Assembly (NCBI GenBank): GCA_965217565.1
Contig: CBDCIS010000002.1
Coordinates: 434,001-498,000, forward strand
DNA from: CBDCIS01 sp965217565
GTDB lineage: Bacteria; Chloroflexota; Dehalococcoidia; Lucifugimonadales; CATOSD01
Direction of reading: 5' to 3'
Length of the DNA stretch: 64,000 bases
Below the pieces are notes generated by a model. It was not told the DNA's origin and searched no databases. It saw only the letters and a program-made list of their open reading frames with translations. Below are positions 18,214 to 26,117 of this stretch, one piece after another. Made by a program: the position numbers and the translations under genes. Numbering within the stretch: position 1 is the stretch's first letter; every line of letters starts with the position of its first letter.

Positions 18214-18896
18214 GACTGCAACCTCATGATGGGATTATGCCGGCTGCTATCATACTTCAATCGGGATGATTTCAAAATAGGGAAAGGCTTCATGCAGGGC
18301 CTTTTCATTGTGAAGGCAGGGCTAGTCGCCAAAAGAGGTTTTCCAAGGGCGACAATATATGACATTTTGTGACATTTCGTAGCTGAGCGCTCAGAAGGTT
18401 TGTGCCATCTTGTCACCTCCAGGACTCTGGAGGGTGAGGGTTCTATTCGAGAGTTTGGCGTTGGCAAGGACGTTCGACCTGTTTTCGTGGCTGAGCGGCA
18501 TGGCGCCGCGCCGGGTTGTCGCCGGACTGGGTAAGGCGATGGTAGCACGGGTGTTCGGTGGGTGTCAAGAGGCGGTTGGCGCGGAATCCGTTTCAATTTG
18601 GTGAGTGGGCGCCCATGCCATGGGACGACCAGCCAGGGCAACCACAAGGAGTATGTCTCATAATCTCAAAAGGCTGAGATTCTGCCACATAGGGGTTACT
18701 GATTAGCGCATATATTTTAAGAATTAGGTTGATAAGCGGTAATTTAGTCAGCATTGTGTGGTATAGCCACACAGAAGAACCCCAAATTTCAAGTGAGTTT
18801 GACTTCTGAGACACGCTCCAAGGGATTGCCCCTACGAGGAAGCGGCTCTATGGCCTATATGACGGGCGCAATCGCACTTTGAAAAGGCCCTGGGCG
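18214..18896. other. Gene-free interval between tal and the ferric iron transporter
   Basis: A 683-base stretch holding repeat element E1 (18373-18680) and, from 18681 to 18896, AT-rich sequence in which I see no gene. The minus-strand open frame covering 18210-18647 is basic and low in complexity and matches no family I know, so it is not called. Confidence 0.5.
18373..18680 (-). repeat. Intergenic repeat element E1 with promoter-like end
   Basis: Shares three blocks in the same order and near the same spacing with the element at 43475-43745: CATTTCGTAGCTGAG (18373-18387), TAGCACGGGTGTTCG running into TGTCAA (18543-18568), and ATGTCTCATAATCTCA (from 18653, orientation differing). Read on the minus strand the middle block is TTGACA, 18 bases, TACCAT. 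The interior has diverged. The blocks are about 190 bases apart in both copies (196 and 192 from TTGACA to the far block). It could be a MITE-like repeat or a small RNA gene. Confidence 0.45.
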
Positions 18897-19949
18897 TCAT
18901 GGGCGACGGAAGGCCATGAAGGGGGTTCGCTGGTTGGGGATGAGCGAGACTTTCGCGCGCGGCTTCACTGACTCATCGGAGGGCTGGCGGCATCGCACGG
19001 AGTGGCCCGACGGCGTGCGGACGATGACCACGGAATCGTCGCCGCGAAACTCGGTCGAATAGACCTCAGCCGCGCCGTTGGGGTCCGGCTCGGCCCGGAA
19101 GTCGCCGGGATGGACGAGCAAGTCAACGTCGCAGCCGTTTTCGAGCGGCGCGCCGTTGGTGTAGCAAGGCAACCTTCCGATGTCACTGAGCGCCATGCCT
19201 GCGATGTGCTTGCACACAAGCACATCGCAGGTTCGCGTCATCTGGGCGACGAAAGCCGTCTTCGGTGATTTGTAGATGGCGTCCACGCTGTCCAACTGGT
19301 CGATTCGCCCCTGGTTCATCACCGCGATGCGGTCCGCCATCGCGAAGGCTTCCTCTCGATTGTGGGTAACGAACACCGTCGCTATGTCATTGCCGCGAAT
19401 GATGGCCTCGACCTCCTGGCGCATCTGCGTTCCCATACGGGCGTCGAGGTTGCTGAACGGCTCGTCCAGCAGCATGGTTACCGGACGCGGCGCGATCGTC
19501 CGCGCCAGGGCGACCCTCTGCTGCTGTCCGCCCGAAAGTTCGTGCGGGTAGTTGTTCTCGAGTCTGCTCAGCCTTACCAGTTCCAGCACCTCGGACAGCC
19601 GGGCGCGGCGTTCCTCCGGCGTCAGCCGCTGAAGCCCGAACGAGACGTTCTGGCCCACAGTCATGTGAGGGAAGAGCGCGTACTCCTGGAACACCATGCC
19701 CACGTTCCGCCGGTCGGGCGAAAGGTGGTTTGACAGGCTGGACATGCGCCTGCCCTGGATTGTGATTTCGCCGGAGTCCAGCCGCTCGAAACCCGCTATC
19801 AGGCGCAGCAGCGTGGTCTTGCCGCAGCCACTGGGGCCAAGAATGGAGAGTATTTCGCCGCGATCCAGTTCCAGGCTGACCTCGTCCACGGCAGGAACGC
19901 CGTTGAACCGCTTGGTCACGTCCACGCATTGAAGCAACCGCTCATTCAT
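18897..19949 (-). CDS. fbpC: Ferric iron ABC transporter ATP-binding protein (FbpC/AfuC type)
   Basis: A 350-residue ATPase. Walker A is GPSGCGKTT near residue 40, the signature is ELSGGQQQRVALART, Walker B is TMLLDEPFSNLD, and the last 100 residues form a TOBE-like domain. I start at the ATG at 19949, whose first codons MNERLLQCV begin the domain; it overlaps the permease stop by four bases. The open frame continues to 20558 but that part is the permease gene in another frame. With the permease and binding protein it forms a ferric iron importer. Confidence 0.93.
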   Translation of the reverse strand: MNERLLQCVDVTKRFNGVPAVDEVSLELDRGEILSILGPSGCGKTTLLRLIAGFERLDSGEITIQGRRMSSLSNHLSPDRRNVGMVFQEYALFPHMTVGQNVSFGLQRLTPEERRARLSEVLELVRLSRLENNYPHELSGGQQQRVALARTIAPRPVTMLLDEPFSNLDARMGTQMRQEVEAIIRGNDIATVFVTHNREEAFAMADRIAVMNQGRIDQLDSVDAIYKSPKTAFVAQMTRTCDVLVCKHIAGMALSDIGRLPCYTNGAPLENGCDVDLLVHPGDFRAEPDPNGAAEVYSTEFRGDDSVVIVRTPSGHSVRCRQPSDESVKPRAKVSLIPNQRTPFMAFRRP

Positions 19950-21592
19950 GCCCTCGTCCTCTCTATGTGCATGAGCAGGAAGGCCATCGGAACCGATGAG
20001 ATGAGAATCAGCATGAGAGCGGGAGCCGCCGCCTGCGCGAAGAAGGCTTCCGACGAGGCCGCCCAGATAGATGTCGAGAGTGTCTTGAATCCCAGTGGGC
20101 CAAGTATCAGGGTGGCCGGCAGTTCCTTGATGGTTATCAGGAACACCAGCGCCGCCCCCATTGTCACGCCGGGGCGCATGAGCGGCAGTGTTACGGAGAA
20201 CAACACTCCGAACTGGCGCCGTCCAAGCCCGCGAGCGGCGTCCTCGAGCCTGGGGCTTATCTGCTCGAACGACGAACGCACCGACCCAAGCGCTACCGGG
20301 AAGAACAGCACCACGTATGCGAAGACCAGCAGCCAGATAGTCTGATAGAAGGGCCGCGCGAAGTTCGCGCCGAAATATACCAGGGAGAGGGCGATGACCA
20401 CGCCCGGCAGCGCGTAGCCCGTATAACTCGCCGACTCCAGTATTCGGCTGAGCAGGCCGGAGTGCCGCACGGCTATGCCGGCAACCGGTATGGCGAAGAC
20501 GACCGCTACGACGGCAGCCATGCCGGACCCCACCAGGGAGTTGCGAGTCGCTTCCCACAGCAGCAACAGCGGCTCACCGGAGTTGATCCCACGCAAAAGC
20601 CAGAATGCCAGGATTGCCATCGGCACTATCAGGGCCATCAGCACTACTCCGGCGCAGAAAGCAAGCGCGGGCCATTTCCAGCGGCCCAGCCGGAACAGAC
20701 GCGGGAGGCGGGCAGCGCTTGTGTTGGACTGGTAGTAGCGTTGACGGCCCCGGCTCAAGGTCTCCAACACCAATATGACCGCCGCCATCACCACGAGGAC
20801 GAGGGAGAGCACGGCGGCGATGGAGCGATCGAACGCCGACTCGTACTGCTGGTAGATGACCCACGTGAACGTTGGAAACCTCATCAGCGAGACCGCGCCG
20901 AAGTCGCTCAGGGTGTAGAGTCCCACCAGCAGCCCTCCGGCGGCTATCGACGGCCTGAGCTGAGGGAGAGTGACGCGCCAGAAGGTCTTCAGGGAGCCGT
21001 ACCCCAATACTCGCGCTGCCTCCTCCGTAGCGGGGTCCAGGTTAACGAGGGCGCCCCTCACCGTGAGCAGCACGTAGGGGTAGCTCAGCAGAGCGAGCGC
21101 GAGCGTCGCGCCGGGCAGTCCGTATATATCGGGCAGCCGGTCAACTCCGAGCGGGCCAGCCAACGCTTGCTGCACCAGTCCCCTTGGGCCGAACGCCGAA
21201 ATCAGGAGAAACGCGCCAACGAAACTGGGGATGACCAACGGCAGCACGCTGAGCACGGACCAAACGCGGCGAAATGGCAGGTCGGTCTTTACGCTCAGCC
21301 ATGCGATGGGGACCGCAATGACCATTGAGAGCGCGGTCACCGTCAACATGAGCGTCAGCGTGCGCCCCACGATCCAGGCCGTCTGGTTGCGGAAGAGAAG
21401 CCCCCACGCCTCCTCGCTTGCCCCCGCGCTGCGCACGAAGAGGTATGCCAGCGGTAGCAGCATCGCGCCGCCTACGAGCATCGCGGGAACGAGCGCCGCC
21501 ATCGGGGGAAGGGGCAGGTTGAAGTAATGCCCGGGCGATTGCAGCAACCCCCTGAGTGAGTTCGTGGAATGTGCGTGGTCGATAGTCGCCAA
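19946..21592 (-). CDS. fbpB: Ferric iron ABC transporter permease (FbpB type)
   Basis: A 548-residue permease made of two fused transport domains with about twelve hydrophobic segments, the usual arrangement for FbpB/AfuB. Each half has an EAA loop: PATEEAARVLGYGSLKTF in the first, PRLEDAARGLGRRQFGVLF in the second. It starts 20 bases after the binding-protein stop and overlaps the ATPase gene by ATGA. It moves ferric iron delivered by the binding protein across the inner membrane. Confidence 0.93.
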   Translation of the reverse strand: MATIDHAHSTNSLRGLLQSPGHYFNLPLPPMAALVPAMLVGGAMLLPLAYLFVRSAGASEEAWGLLFRNQTAWIVGRTLTLMLTVTALSMVIAVPIAWLSVKTDLPFRRVWSVLSVLPLVIPSFVGAFLLISAFGPRGLVQQALAGPLGVDRLPDIYGLPGATLALALLSYPYVLLTVRGALVNLDPATEEAARVLGYGSLKTFWRVTLPQLRPSIAAGGLLVGLYTLSDFGAVSLMRFPTFTWVIYQQYESAFDRSIAAVLSLVLVVMAAVILVLETLSRGRQRYYQSNTSAARLPRLFRLGRWKWPALAFCAGVVLMALIVPMAILAFWLLRGINSGEPLLLLWEATRNSLVGSGMAAVVAVVFAIPVAGIAVRHSGLLSRILESASYTGYALPGVVIALSLVYFGANFARPFYQTIWLLVFAYVVLFFPVALGSVRSSFEQISPRLEDAARGLGRRQFGVLFSVTLPLMRPGVTMGAALVFLITIKELPATLILGPLGFKTLSTSIWAASSEAFFAQAAAPALMLILISSVPMAFLLMHIERTRA

Positions 21593-21612
21593 AGGCTATC
21601 TCGCTGGTTCGC

Positions 21613-22662
21613 TTATTGCAGGATGCCCAAGTCCCTGAGCAGCGATTGCGTCCCCTTCAGGTCCGCGAGCGACGCCATGTCTATCTCGGGGTTGTTGATC
21701 TCCTCGAAGGGAGTCAGCAGCCGGTTAGTCTTGACGCCCTCGACGAGTGGATACTCGTATGTCTGGCCCGCGAAGTACTGCTGCGCAACTGTTGACAGCA
21801 TGAAGTTGAGGAACCTCTCGGCGTTGTCCCTGTTGTTGGACGACTCCAGGATTCCCGCCCCGGCGACCATTATGAGGCTTCCGGGACCGCCATCGGTGAG
21901 GTGGTAATTGCGCGCGCCAAAGCCCTCGCCCTCTTCCTGGATGAAGCGGTACAGGTAGTAGTGGTTCACGAAGGCGACATCGACCTCGCCCACGGCGGTC
22001 GCCGCCACGGCCGGCGTGTTCTTGGGATAGACGGACGGCTCGTTGGCCTGTATCCCCTCCAGCCACTGCCTTGCCCTTTGCTCGCCCCAGATGACGCGCA
22101 TGGCGGTGACCATCGTCTGGAAGGAGGCGTTGCTCGGAGGCCAACCTATACGGCCCTTCCAACTGGGATCGGTAAATCCCCAAAGGGAGTCGGGCATGTC
22201 ATCCTCTGAGAGGGTTGCGGTGTTGTAAGCTACGACCCTGGCGCGTCCAGAGATGCCTACCCACCTGTCGTCGGGGGAGCGCGCCCAACTCGGCACGCTA
22301 TCCAGGACTTCGTCGGGAAGCTCTGCCAGCATGTTCGCCACGGAGCCGAGACCGCCGGGGTCCTGGGCGAAGAATATGTCGGCGAGCGTGTTGTCCCCCT
22401 CCTCGAGCAGCGTGGCCGCTATCTCAGACGTGCTGCCGTACTTCACGGATACCTCGATGCCGGTTGCCTCCTCGAACTGTCCGATGACAGGTCCGACCAG
22501 TGATTCGCTGCGACCGGAGTAGATGACGAGGCTGTCGGCGTCTTTGGAACCTGAGCCGGTACAAGCAGCAAGAAGTGGCAGGGTCAGCGCAATGAGAATG
22601 AACGCCCATTGCCCCCTGGAAACCAACGCCACTGCCAACTCCCTTTCTCCGATGGTTAACAT
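21613..22662 (-). CDS. fbpA: Ferric iron ABC transporter substrate-binding lipoprotein (FbpA/FutA type)
   Basis: A 349-residue lipoprotein (LPLLAAC lipobox) with NADSLVIYSGRSESL-like start of the mature fold, PEDRWVGISGRARVVAYN region and VDVAFVNHYYLYR, where paired Tyr residues resemble the ferric iron ligands of FbpA. Two starts are possible because a segment with GGAGAAAGGGAGT is tandemly duplicated: ATG 22662, or GTG 22632 giving 339 residues and a cleaner signal peptide. It heads the fbpABC operon. Confidence 0.9.
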   Translation of the reverse strand: MLTIGERELAVALVSRGQWAFILIALTLPLLAACTGSGSKDADSLVIYSGRSESLVGPVIGQFEEATGIEVSVKYGSTSEIAATLLEEGDNTLADIFFAQDPGGLGSVANMLAELPDEVLDSVPSWARSPDDRWVGISGRARVVAYNTATLSEDDMPDSLWGFTDPSWKGRIGWPPSNASFQTMVTAMRVIWGEQRARQWLEGIQANEPSVYPKNTPAVAATAVGEVDVAFVNHYYLYRFIQEEGEGFGARNYHLTDGGPGSLIMVAGAGILESSNNRDNAERFLNFMLSTVAQQYFAGQTYEYPLVEGVKTNRLLTPFEEINNPEIDMASLADLKGTQSLLRDLGILQ

Positions 22663-22730
22663 CTCGACTCCCTTTCTCCAATGGTTAGAATATCGAAACC
22701 AACGAGGACAGTCCACACTTACGTCGCAAG

Positions 22731-22761
22731 TTAGTATGTATTAAGTAATTTGGTATGTCAA
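22731..22761 (-). promoter_or_regulatory. Promoter of the ferric iron operon with overlapping palindrome
   Basis: On the minus strand TTGACA (22761-22756), 17 bases, CATACT (22738-22733). The -10 is inside TTAGTATGTATTAA (22731-22744, plus strand), an imperfect palindrome that resembles TTAGTGTACACTTA over the heme operon's -10 and has the same offset to it. Confidence 0.55.
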
Positions 22762-22787
22762 TACTTAGCGGAGGAGAATGCCTGTAG

Positions 22788-24131
22788 TTAACGCCCCGCA
22801 AGCTCGCTGGCCAGCAGCGTGCTGTACTGACCGCTTCTGAACTGTGGGGCCGACAACGCCTTTAGGAGAAATGGTATGTTGGTCGTCACGCCTTCGATAA
22901 CGAAGACCCTCAGCGCCGCGATCATAGCGTCTATGGCTTGCTGCCTAGTGTCCTGGTGGACCAGCGTCTTGGCCAGCAGGGGATCGAAGTAGGTGGTCAC
23001 ATCGTCGCCCTCTCTTATTGCCGTATCGACCCTGACGCGTTCGCCAACCGGCACGCGCCACGCGGTTATCCTTCCAGGCGAGGGAAGGAAGGTGTCGGGG
23101 TTCTCAGCGTAGATGCGGCACTCTATCGCATGTCCCCGAGGATTCACGTCATCCTGGCGCAGGCGAAGCGGCTCGCCGGCGGCGATTAGCAACTGCTGCT
23201 CCACTAGATCGACGCCTGTGGTCAACTCAGTTATGCCGTGTTCCACCTGGAGGCGTGTGTTGGCTTCCAGGAAGTAGAACGTGCCGTCGGGAGCGACCAG
23301 GTACTCGAAAGTGCCCGCGTTCTGGCAGCCAATTCCCGTTGCCGCCTCGAGCGCGGAGTCCGTCAACTGACGCCGCTGGTTCGAGTTGAGCGCGACTGAG
23401 CGCGTCTCCTCTATGAGCTTCTGGTGGCGACGCTGCACCGAGCACTCGCGCTCGTGCAGATGCATGCTGTAGCCGTGCTTGTCGGCCAGCACCTGGACTT
23501 CCACGTGCCGCGCGCCTGAGATGTACTTTTCCAGGTAGATGTCCTCACTGCCAAAGGCGCGCCGGGCGGTTGACCTCGCTCTCGTTGCGGCTCTGCCAAG
23601 TCGGGCCGGGTCTTCGACGAGGGACAGCCCGATGCCGCCGCCGCCCTCGCTAGCCTTGACCATGACCGGGAATCCCAGTTGGCGGGCGGCCTCCTCGATC
23701 GCTGAGTCGTCATCGAGGCTGGCATCGGTTCCGGGCAGCACGGGCACGCCAAGCCGGGCGAGCCGCCGCCTTGCGAGCCGCTTGTTAGCCATTGCCTCGA
23801 TCACGTCGGAAGGAGGGCCAACGAAGGCAAACCCGGCGCTCTCGCACGCGCGGGCCAAGTCGGCGTTCTCCGACAGGAAGCCATAACCGGGGTGAATCGC
23901 GTCCACGTGGCTCGTTCGCGCCGCGCCGAGGACCGCGTCGATGTTCAGATAGCTTGCCGTGGGCGCGCCGGTGTCGGGCAGAAGATGCGCCTCGTCGGCG
24001 GTCTCCGCGTGCAGCGCGCCCAGCTCGGCGGAGGTGTAGATGGCGACGCTCTCGATCCCCAGCCGCCGGCAGGTGCGCATGACGCGGCAGGCTATCTCGC
24101 CCCGATTGGCGACCAGGACTCTTTTGAACAC
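22788..24131 (-). CDS. accC: Biotin carboxylase subunit of a biotin-dependent carboxylase
   Basis: A 447-residue ATP-grasp enzyme that carboxylates biotin on a carrier protein. FKRVLVANRGEIACRVMR opens the fold, SEGGGGIGLS forms the ATP loop near residue 160, HLHERECSVQRRHQKLIEE lies near 220 and FLEANTRLQVEHGITELTTG near 290. Length equals AccC (about 450), so it has no fused carrier domain. The start is GTG 24131. A second copy of its 5' end lies at 25007-25120, beyond the PIN-toxin module. The carboxyltransferase and carrier partners are not in the window, so the substrate (acetyl-, propionyl- or another acyl-CoA) is unknown. Confidence 0.92.
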   Translation of the reverse strand: MFKRVLVANRGEIACRVMRTCRRLGIESVAIYTSAELGALHAETADEAHLLPDTGAPTASYLNIDAVLGAARTSHVDAIHPGYGFLSENADLARACESAGFAFVGPPSDVIEAMANKRLARRRLARLGVPVLPGTDASLDDDSAIEEAARQLGFPVMVKASEGGGGIGLSLVEDPARLGRAATRARSTARRAFGSEDIYLEKYISGARHVEVQVLADKHGYSMHLHERECSVQRRHQKLIEETRSVALNSNQRRQLTDSALEAATGIGCQNAGTFEYLVAPDGTFYFLEANTRLQVEHGITELTTGVDLVEQQLLIAAGEPLRLRQDDVNPRGHAIECRIYAENPDTFLPSPGRITAWRVPVGERVRVDTAIREGDDVTTYFDPLLAKTLVHQDTRQQAIDAMIAALRVFVIEGVTTNIPFLLKALSAPQFRSGQYSTLLASELAGR

Positions 24132-24270
24132 GGTGGCGGGTGGACTCCTTGCTCTGCCTGGAGCCGGTCAGAAAACCGCAATGCGCTGTCCTTACGCCTA
24201 CTCAAACCTTGCTGAATTGCAGTCGTCTTGGAACTGAGGCTTAAGCGGCATTCCCCCGAATGAATAGCTA

Positions 24271-24669
24271 TCAAACAGTCTCTATCTGAGGCGAACCTGT
24301 GAGGGTCTCATCTCGCGTTAGCACTGGCGCGTTGAGCGCCATTGATTCCACCGCGATGAGGCGGTCGTGCATTTCAGGAATCTCCGGGCATTGGTCGAGC
24401 ATTTCAAGCTGCGCCCTGCCGAGGTCCGAAAGTTCTATCCCGCTCACCGACCCCAAGGTATTCAACAGCTCGGAAGGAGTGAAGGGTTGCCCCAGCTTGA
24501 CCGACAGGAAATAGAACTCGGCAATAGCTATGGCAGGAACGACAATGGTCGCATTGCCAGTCTCAGCCAGCCGGAAGGCGGCGGACACTGCCGGGGTGAG
24601 CCGCTCAGGCGACTTGAGGTACCACCACAAGGCATGAGTGTCCACCACGAACCGGGCGGGACTAACCAA
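24271..24669 (-). CDS. PIN-domain toxin (VapC type), module 1
   Basis: A 132-residue putative RNase toxin. The metal-binding acidic residues of the PIN fold are visible: Asp10 in RFVVDTHALWWYL, Glu in AIAIAEFYFL, Asp in EMHDRLIAVESMAL and Asp in VLTRDETL. It starts with TTG at 24669 and overlaps the antitoxin stop by eight bases, a normal arrangement. It lies between a 5' fragment of accC and the intact accC, all on the same strand. Confidence 0.88.
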   Translation of the reverse strand: MVSPARFVVDTHALWWYLKSPERLTPAVSAAFRLAETGNATIVVPAIAIAEFYFLSVKLGQPFTPSELLNTLGSVSGIELSDLGRAQLEMLDQCPEIPEMHDRLIAVESMALNAPVLTRDETLTGSPQIETV

Positions 24670-24940
24670 CGCGATTACGCCTTGTCCTGCCAGACTCCGG
24701 GACTCGAGGCTCCCATATCGCCTTGATGTCCAGGAAGTCGTCGTAGCTTGCGTCGGGCAGGTAGGGCAATGCGCCCCTCAGCATACCAAGTGAGGGCTTT
24801 CCTTCGTTTGAGTGTTGGACTGATGTGAGCTTGGCAAATGGCTTGCCATACCGAGTTATGCTCACGTCTTCGCCATCATCGAGATCTCTGAGTATCTCGC
24901 TGACCCTAGCCTCGAACTCCCTTATGCTATAGGTCGCCAT
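24662..24940 (-). CDS. Antitoxin of the Phd/YefM type, module 1
   Basis: A 92-residue protein starting MATYSIREFEARVSEILRDL, followed by EDVSITRYGKPFAKLTSV, the DNA-binding head of Phd/YefM antitoxins. The C-terminal half (DDFLDIKAIWEP) would wrap the PIN toxin encoded next. The ATG at 24940 is chosen because the longer frame upstream is the accC fragment (VFKRVLVANRGEIACRVMR) read in the same phase. A TACTAT at about 25 codons upstream could serve as a -10 box; I could not find a matching -35. Confidence 0.85.
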   Translation of the reverse strand: MATYSIREFEARVSEILRDLDDGEDVSITRYGKPFAKLTSVQHSNEGKPSLGMLRGALPYLPDASYDDFLDIKAIWEPRVPESGRTRRNRVG

Positions 24941-25006
24941 GTGATGCACCGCCATGTGTCTGAGCGCGTAAAACGCAACGACCAAATAGTACCATCCGGC
25001 GAGTGC

Positions 25007-25120
25007 GCGACGCAATGATCCCAAGCCTCGCAGCCGCTGGCAGATGCGCATAACGCGGCAGGCTATCTCGCCCCGATTGGCGACCAGGACTCTTTTGAAC
25101 ACGGTGGCGGGTGGGACTCC
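25007..25120 (-). pseudogene. Duplicated 5' end of accC upstream of the PIN-toxin module
   Basis: The segment matches 24043-24148, the start of the intact accC, over about 106 bases: the region before the start codon, the GTG start, and the first 23 or so codons. Differences are GTC/GTT, ACC/ATC, CGG/CAG, one extra G upstream and an insertion of 6-8 bases near codon 24, after which similarity fades. It is in the same orientation as accC and separated from it by the toxin-antitoxin pair. Confidence 0.85.
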
Positions 25121-25181
25121 TCTCGCTGTGGTCGGGCAGTCCGCTGCGCCTGTCATAGGAACGTAGAGGCCGCCCAGAGAA

Positions 25182-26108
25182 TCAGCCTCGCGCCGGCTCT
25201 CCAAATCCGCCGGTAGCGGCTCGGCCCGCCGCGCGGTCGGCGGTTGCGTGGTCTATACCCCTGGGCCACTCGCGGCTCAACTCGTCCGTGACGTGGACGG
25301 TCAGCTTTTCGAGACCCTCTATCTCCATCTCGATGATGTCGCCGTCTTGCATCGCGCCCAGTCCCTGGTGGTTGGTGCCGGTGGCGATGACGTCTCCGGG
25401 TTCGAGCGGGGTGATAGCGGAGCACCACTCGATGCAGCGCGCGATGTCGTGCGCCATATCGCTCGTCGGGAAGTCCTGCCTCAGCGCTCCATTCACCCAC
25501 AGCCTGACCCGCAGGTTCTGCGGATCGTCAATCTCGTCTGCGGTAACGACGCACGGCCCCATCGGGCCGAAGGTGTCCCATGACTTGCCCCAGTAGAAGC
25601 TGCCCCGTTCGCTGAGTCCTCTCGCGGAGGCGTCGATGAAGTTGACGTAGCCAAAGATGTAATCGTAGGCGTCCGCGGCCTTTACCTTGAATGCCTCCTT
25701 GCCTATGACCACGCCGAGCTCCGCCTCGTGATGGAATATGGGCGCATTCGCCTGCGGCAGCGCGATGCTATCACCGTTACCGATGATGGAGGATGAGGCC
25801 TTTGTGAAGGCGTTTATGGGGGCGGGGGCGCTTCTTTCGCCAAACTCCATGTAGTTGACCGCCATTGCGAGCAGATGGGTTGGTCTGGGAAGGGGAGGAC
25901 GCAGCCGCACGTCGCTCACCGGCACGCCGGAGGACTTGCCTGCCAGCTCGTCGATAGGCTCGTGGAGCCTGTCGAAGTCCGCGATTACTCCGCTCATCAA
26001 CTCTTGCGGCGTATGGTGGGCTATGCCCTCGACCGCGTGCGACAGATCGACGACGCGGCCGTCCCGCAGCGCTCCCAGCTTGAAATCATCGAAGAGTACA
26101 AGTTTCAC
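25182..26108 (-). CDS. Fumarylacetoacetate hydrolase (FAH) family protein 1
   Basis: A 308-residue FAH-fold enzyme. Members cleave C-C bonds in diketo acids or decarboxylate/isomerise ring-cleavage products. Landmarks are AMAVNYMEFG, PIFHHEAELGVVIGKEAFKV (metal-binding Glu residues), FGYVNFIDASARGL and EPGDVIATGTNHQGLG. It starts with GTG at 26108, preceded by AGGAGA, 9 bases after the stop of its paralogue. The two products are alike throughout, so they arose by duplication and may form a mixed enzyme or act in successive steps. Substrate not deducible. Confidence 0.88.
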   Translation of the reverse strand: MKLVLFDDFKLGALRDGRVVDLSHAVEGIAHHTPQELMSGVIADFDRLHEPIDELAGKSSGVPVSDVRLRPPLPRPTHLLAMAVNYMEFGERSAPAPINAFTKASSSIIGNGDSIALPQANAPIFHHEAELGVVIGKEAFKVKAADAYDYIFGYVNFIDASARGLSERGSFYWGKSWDTFGPMGPCVVTADEIDDPQNLRVRLWVNGALRQDFPTSDMAHDIARCIEWCSAITPLEPGDVIATGTNHQGLGAMQDGDIIEMEIEGLEKLTVHVTDELSREWPRGIDHATADRAAGRAATGGFGEPARG

Positions 26109-26117
26109 GTGCTTCTC

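Noticed and set aside
18210..18647. Minus-strand 145-residue frame before tal
   Set aside because: Runs through repeat element E1 and the tal start in another phase; E2 has a stop in the corresponding frame.
20462..21328. Plus-strand 288-residue open frame
   Set aside because: Antisense to the FbpB-type permease; Gln/Arg-rich shadow.
24662..25204. A 180-residue protein joining accC start to an antitoxin
   Set aside because: The frame happens to be open, but the antitoxin fold begins at its own ATG and the upstream part is a duplicated gene start.
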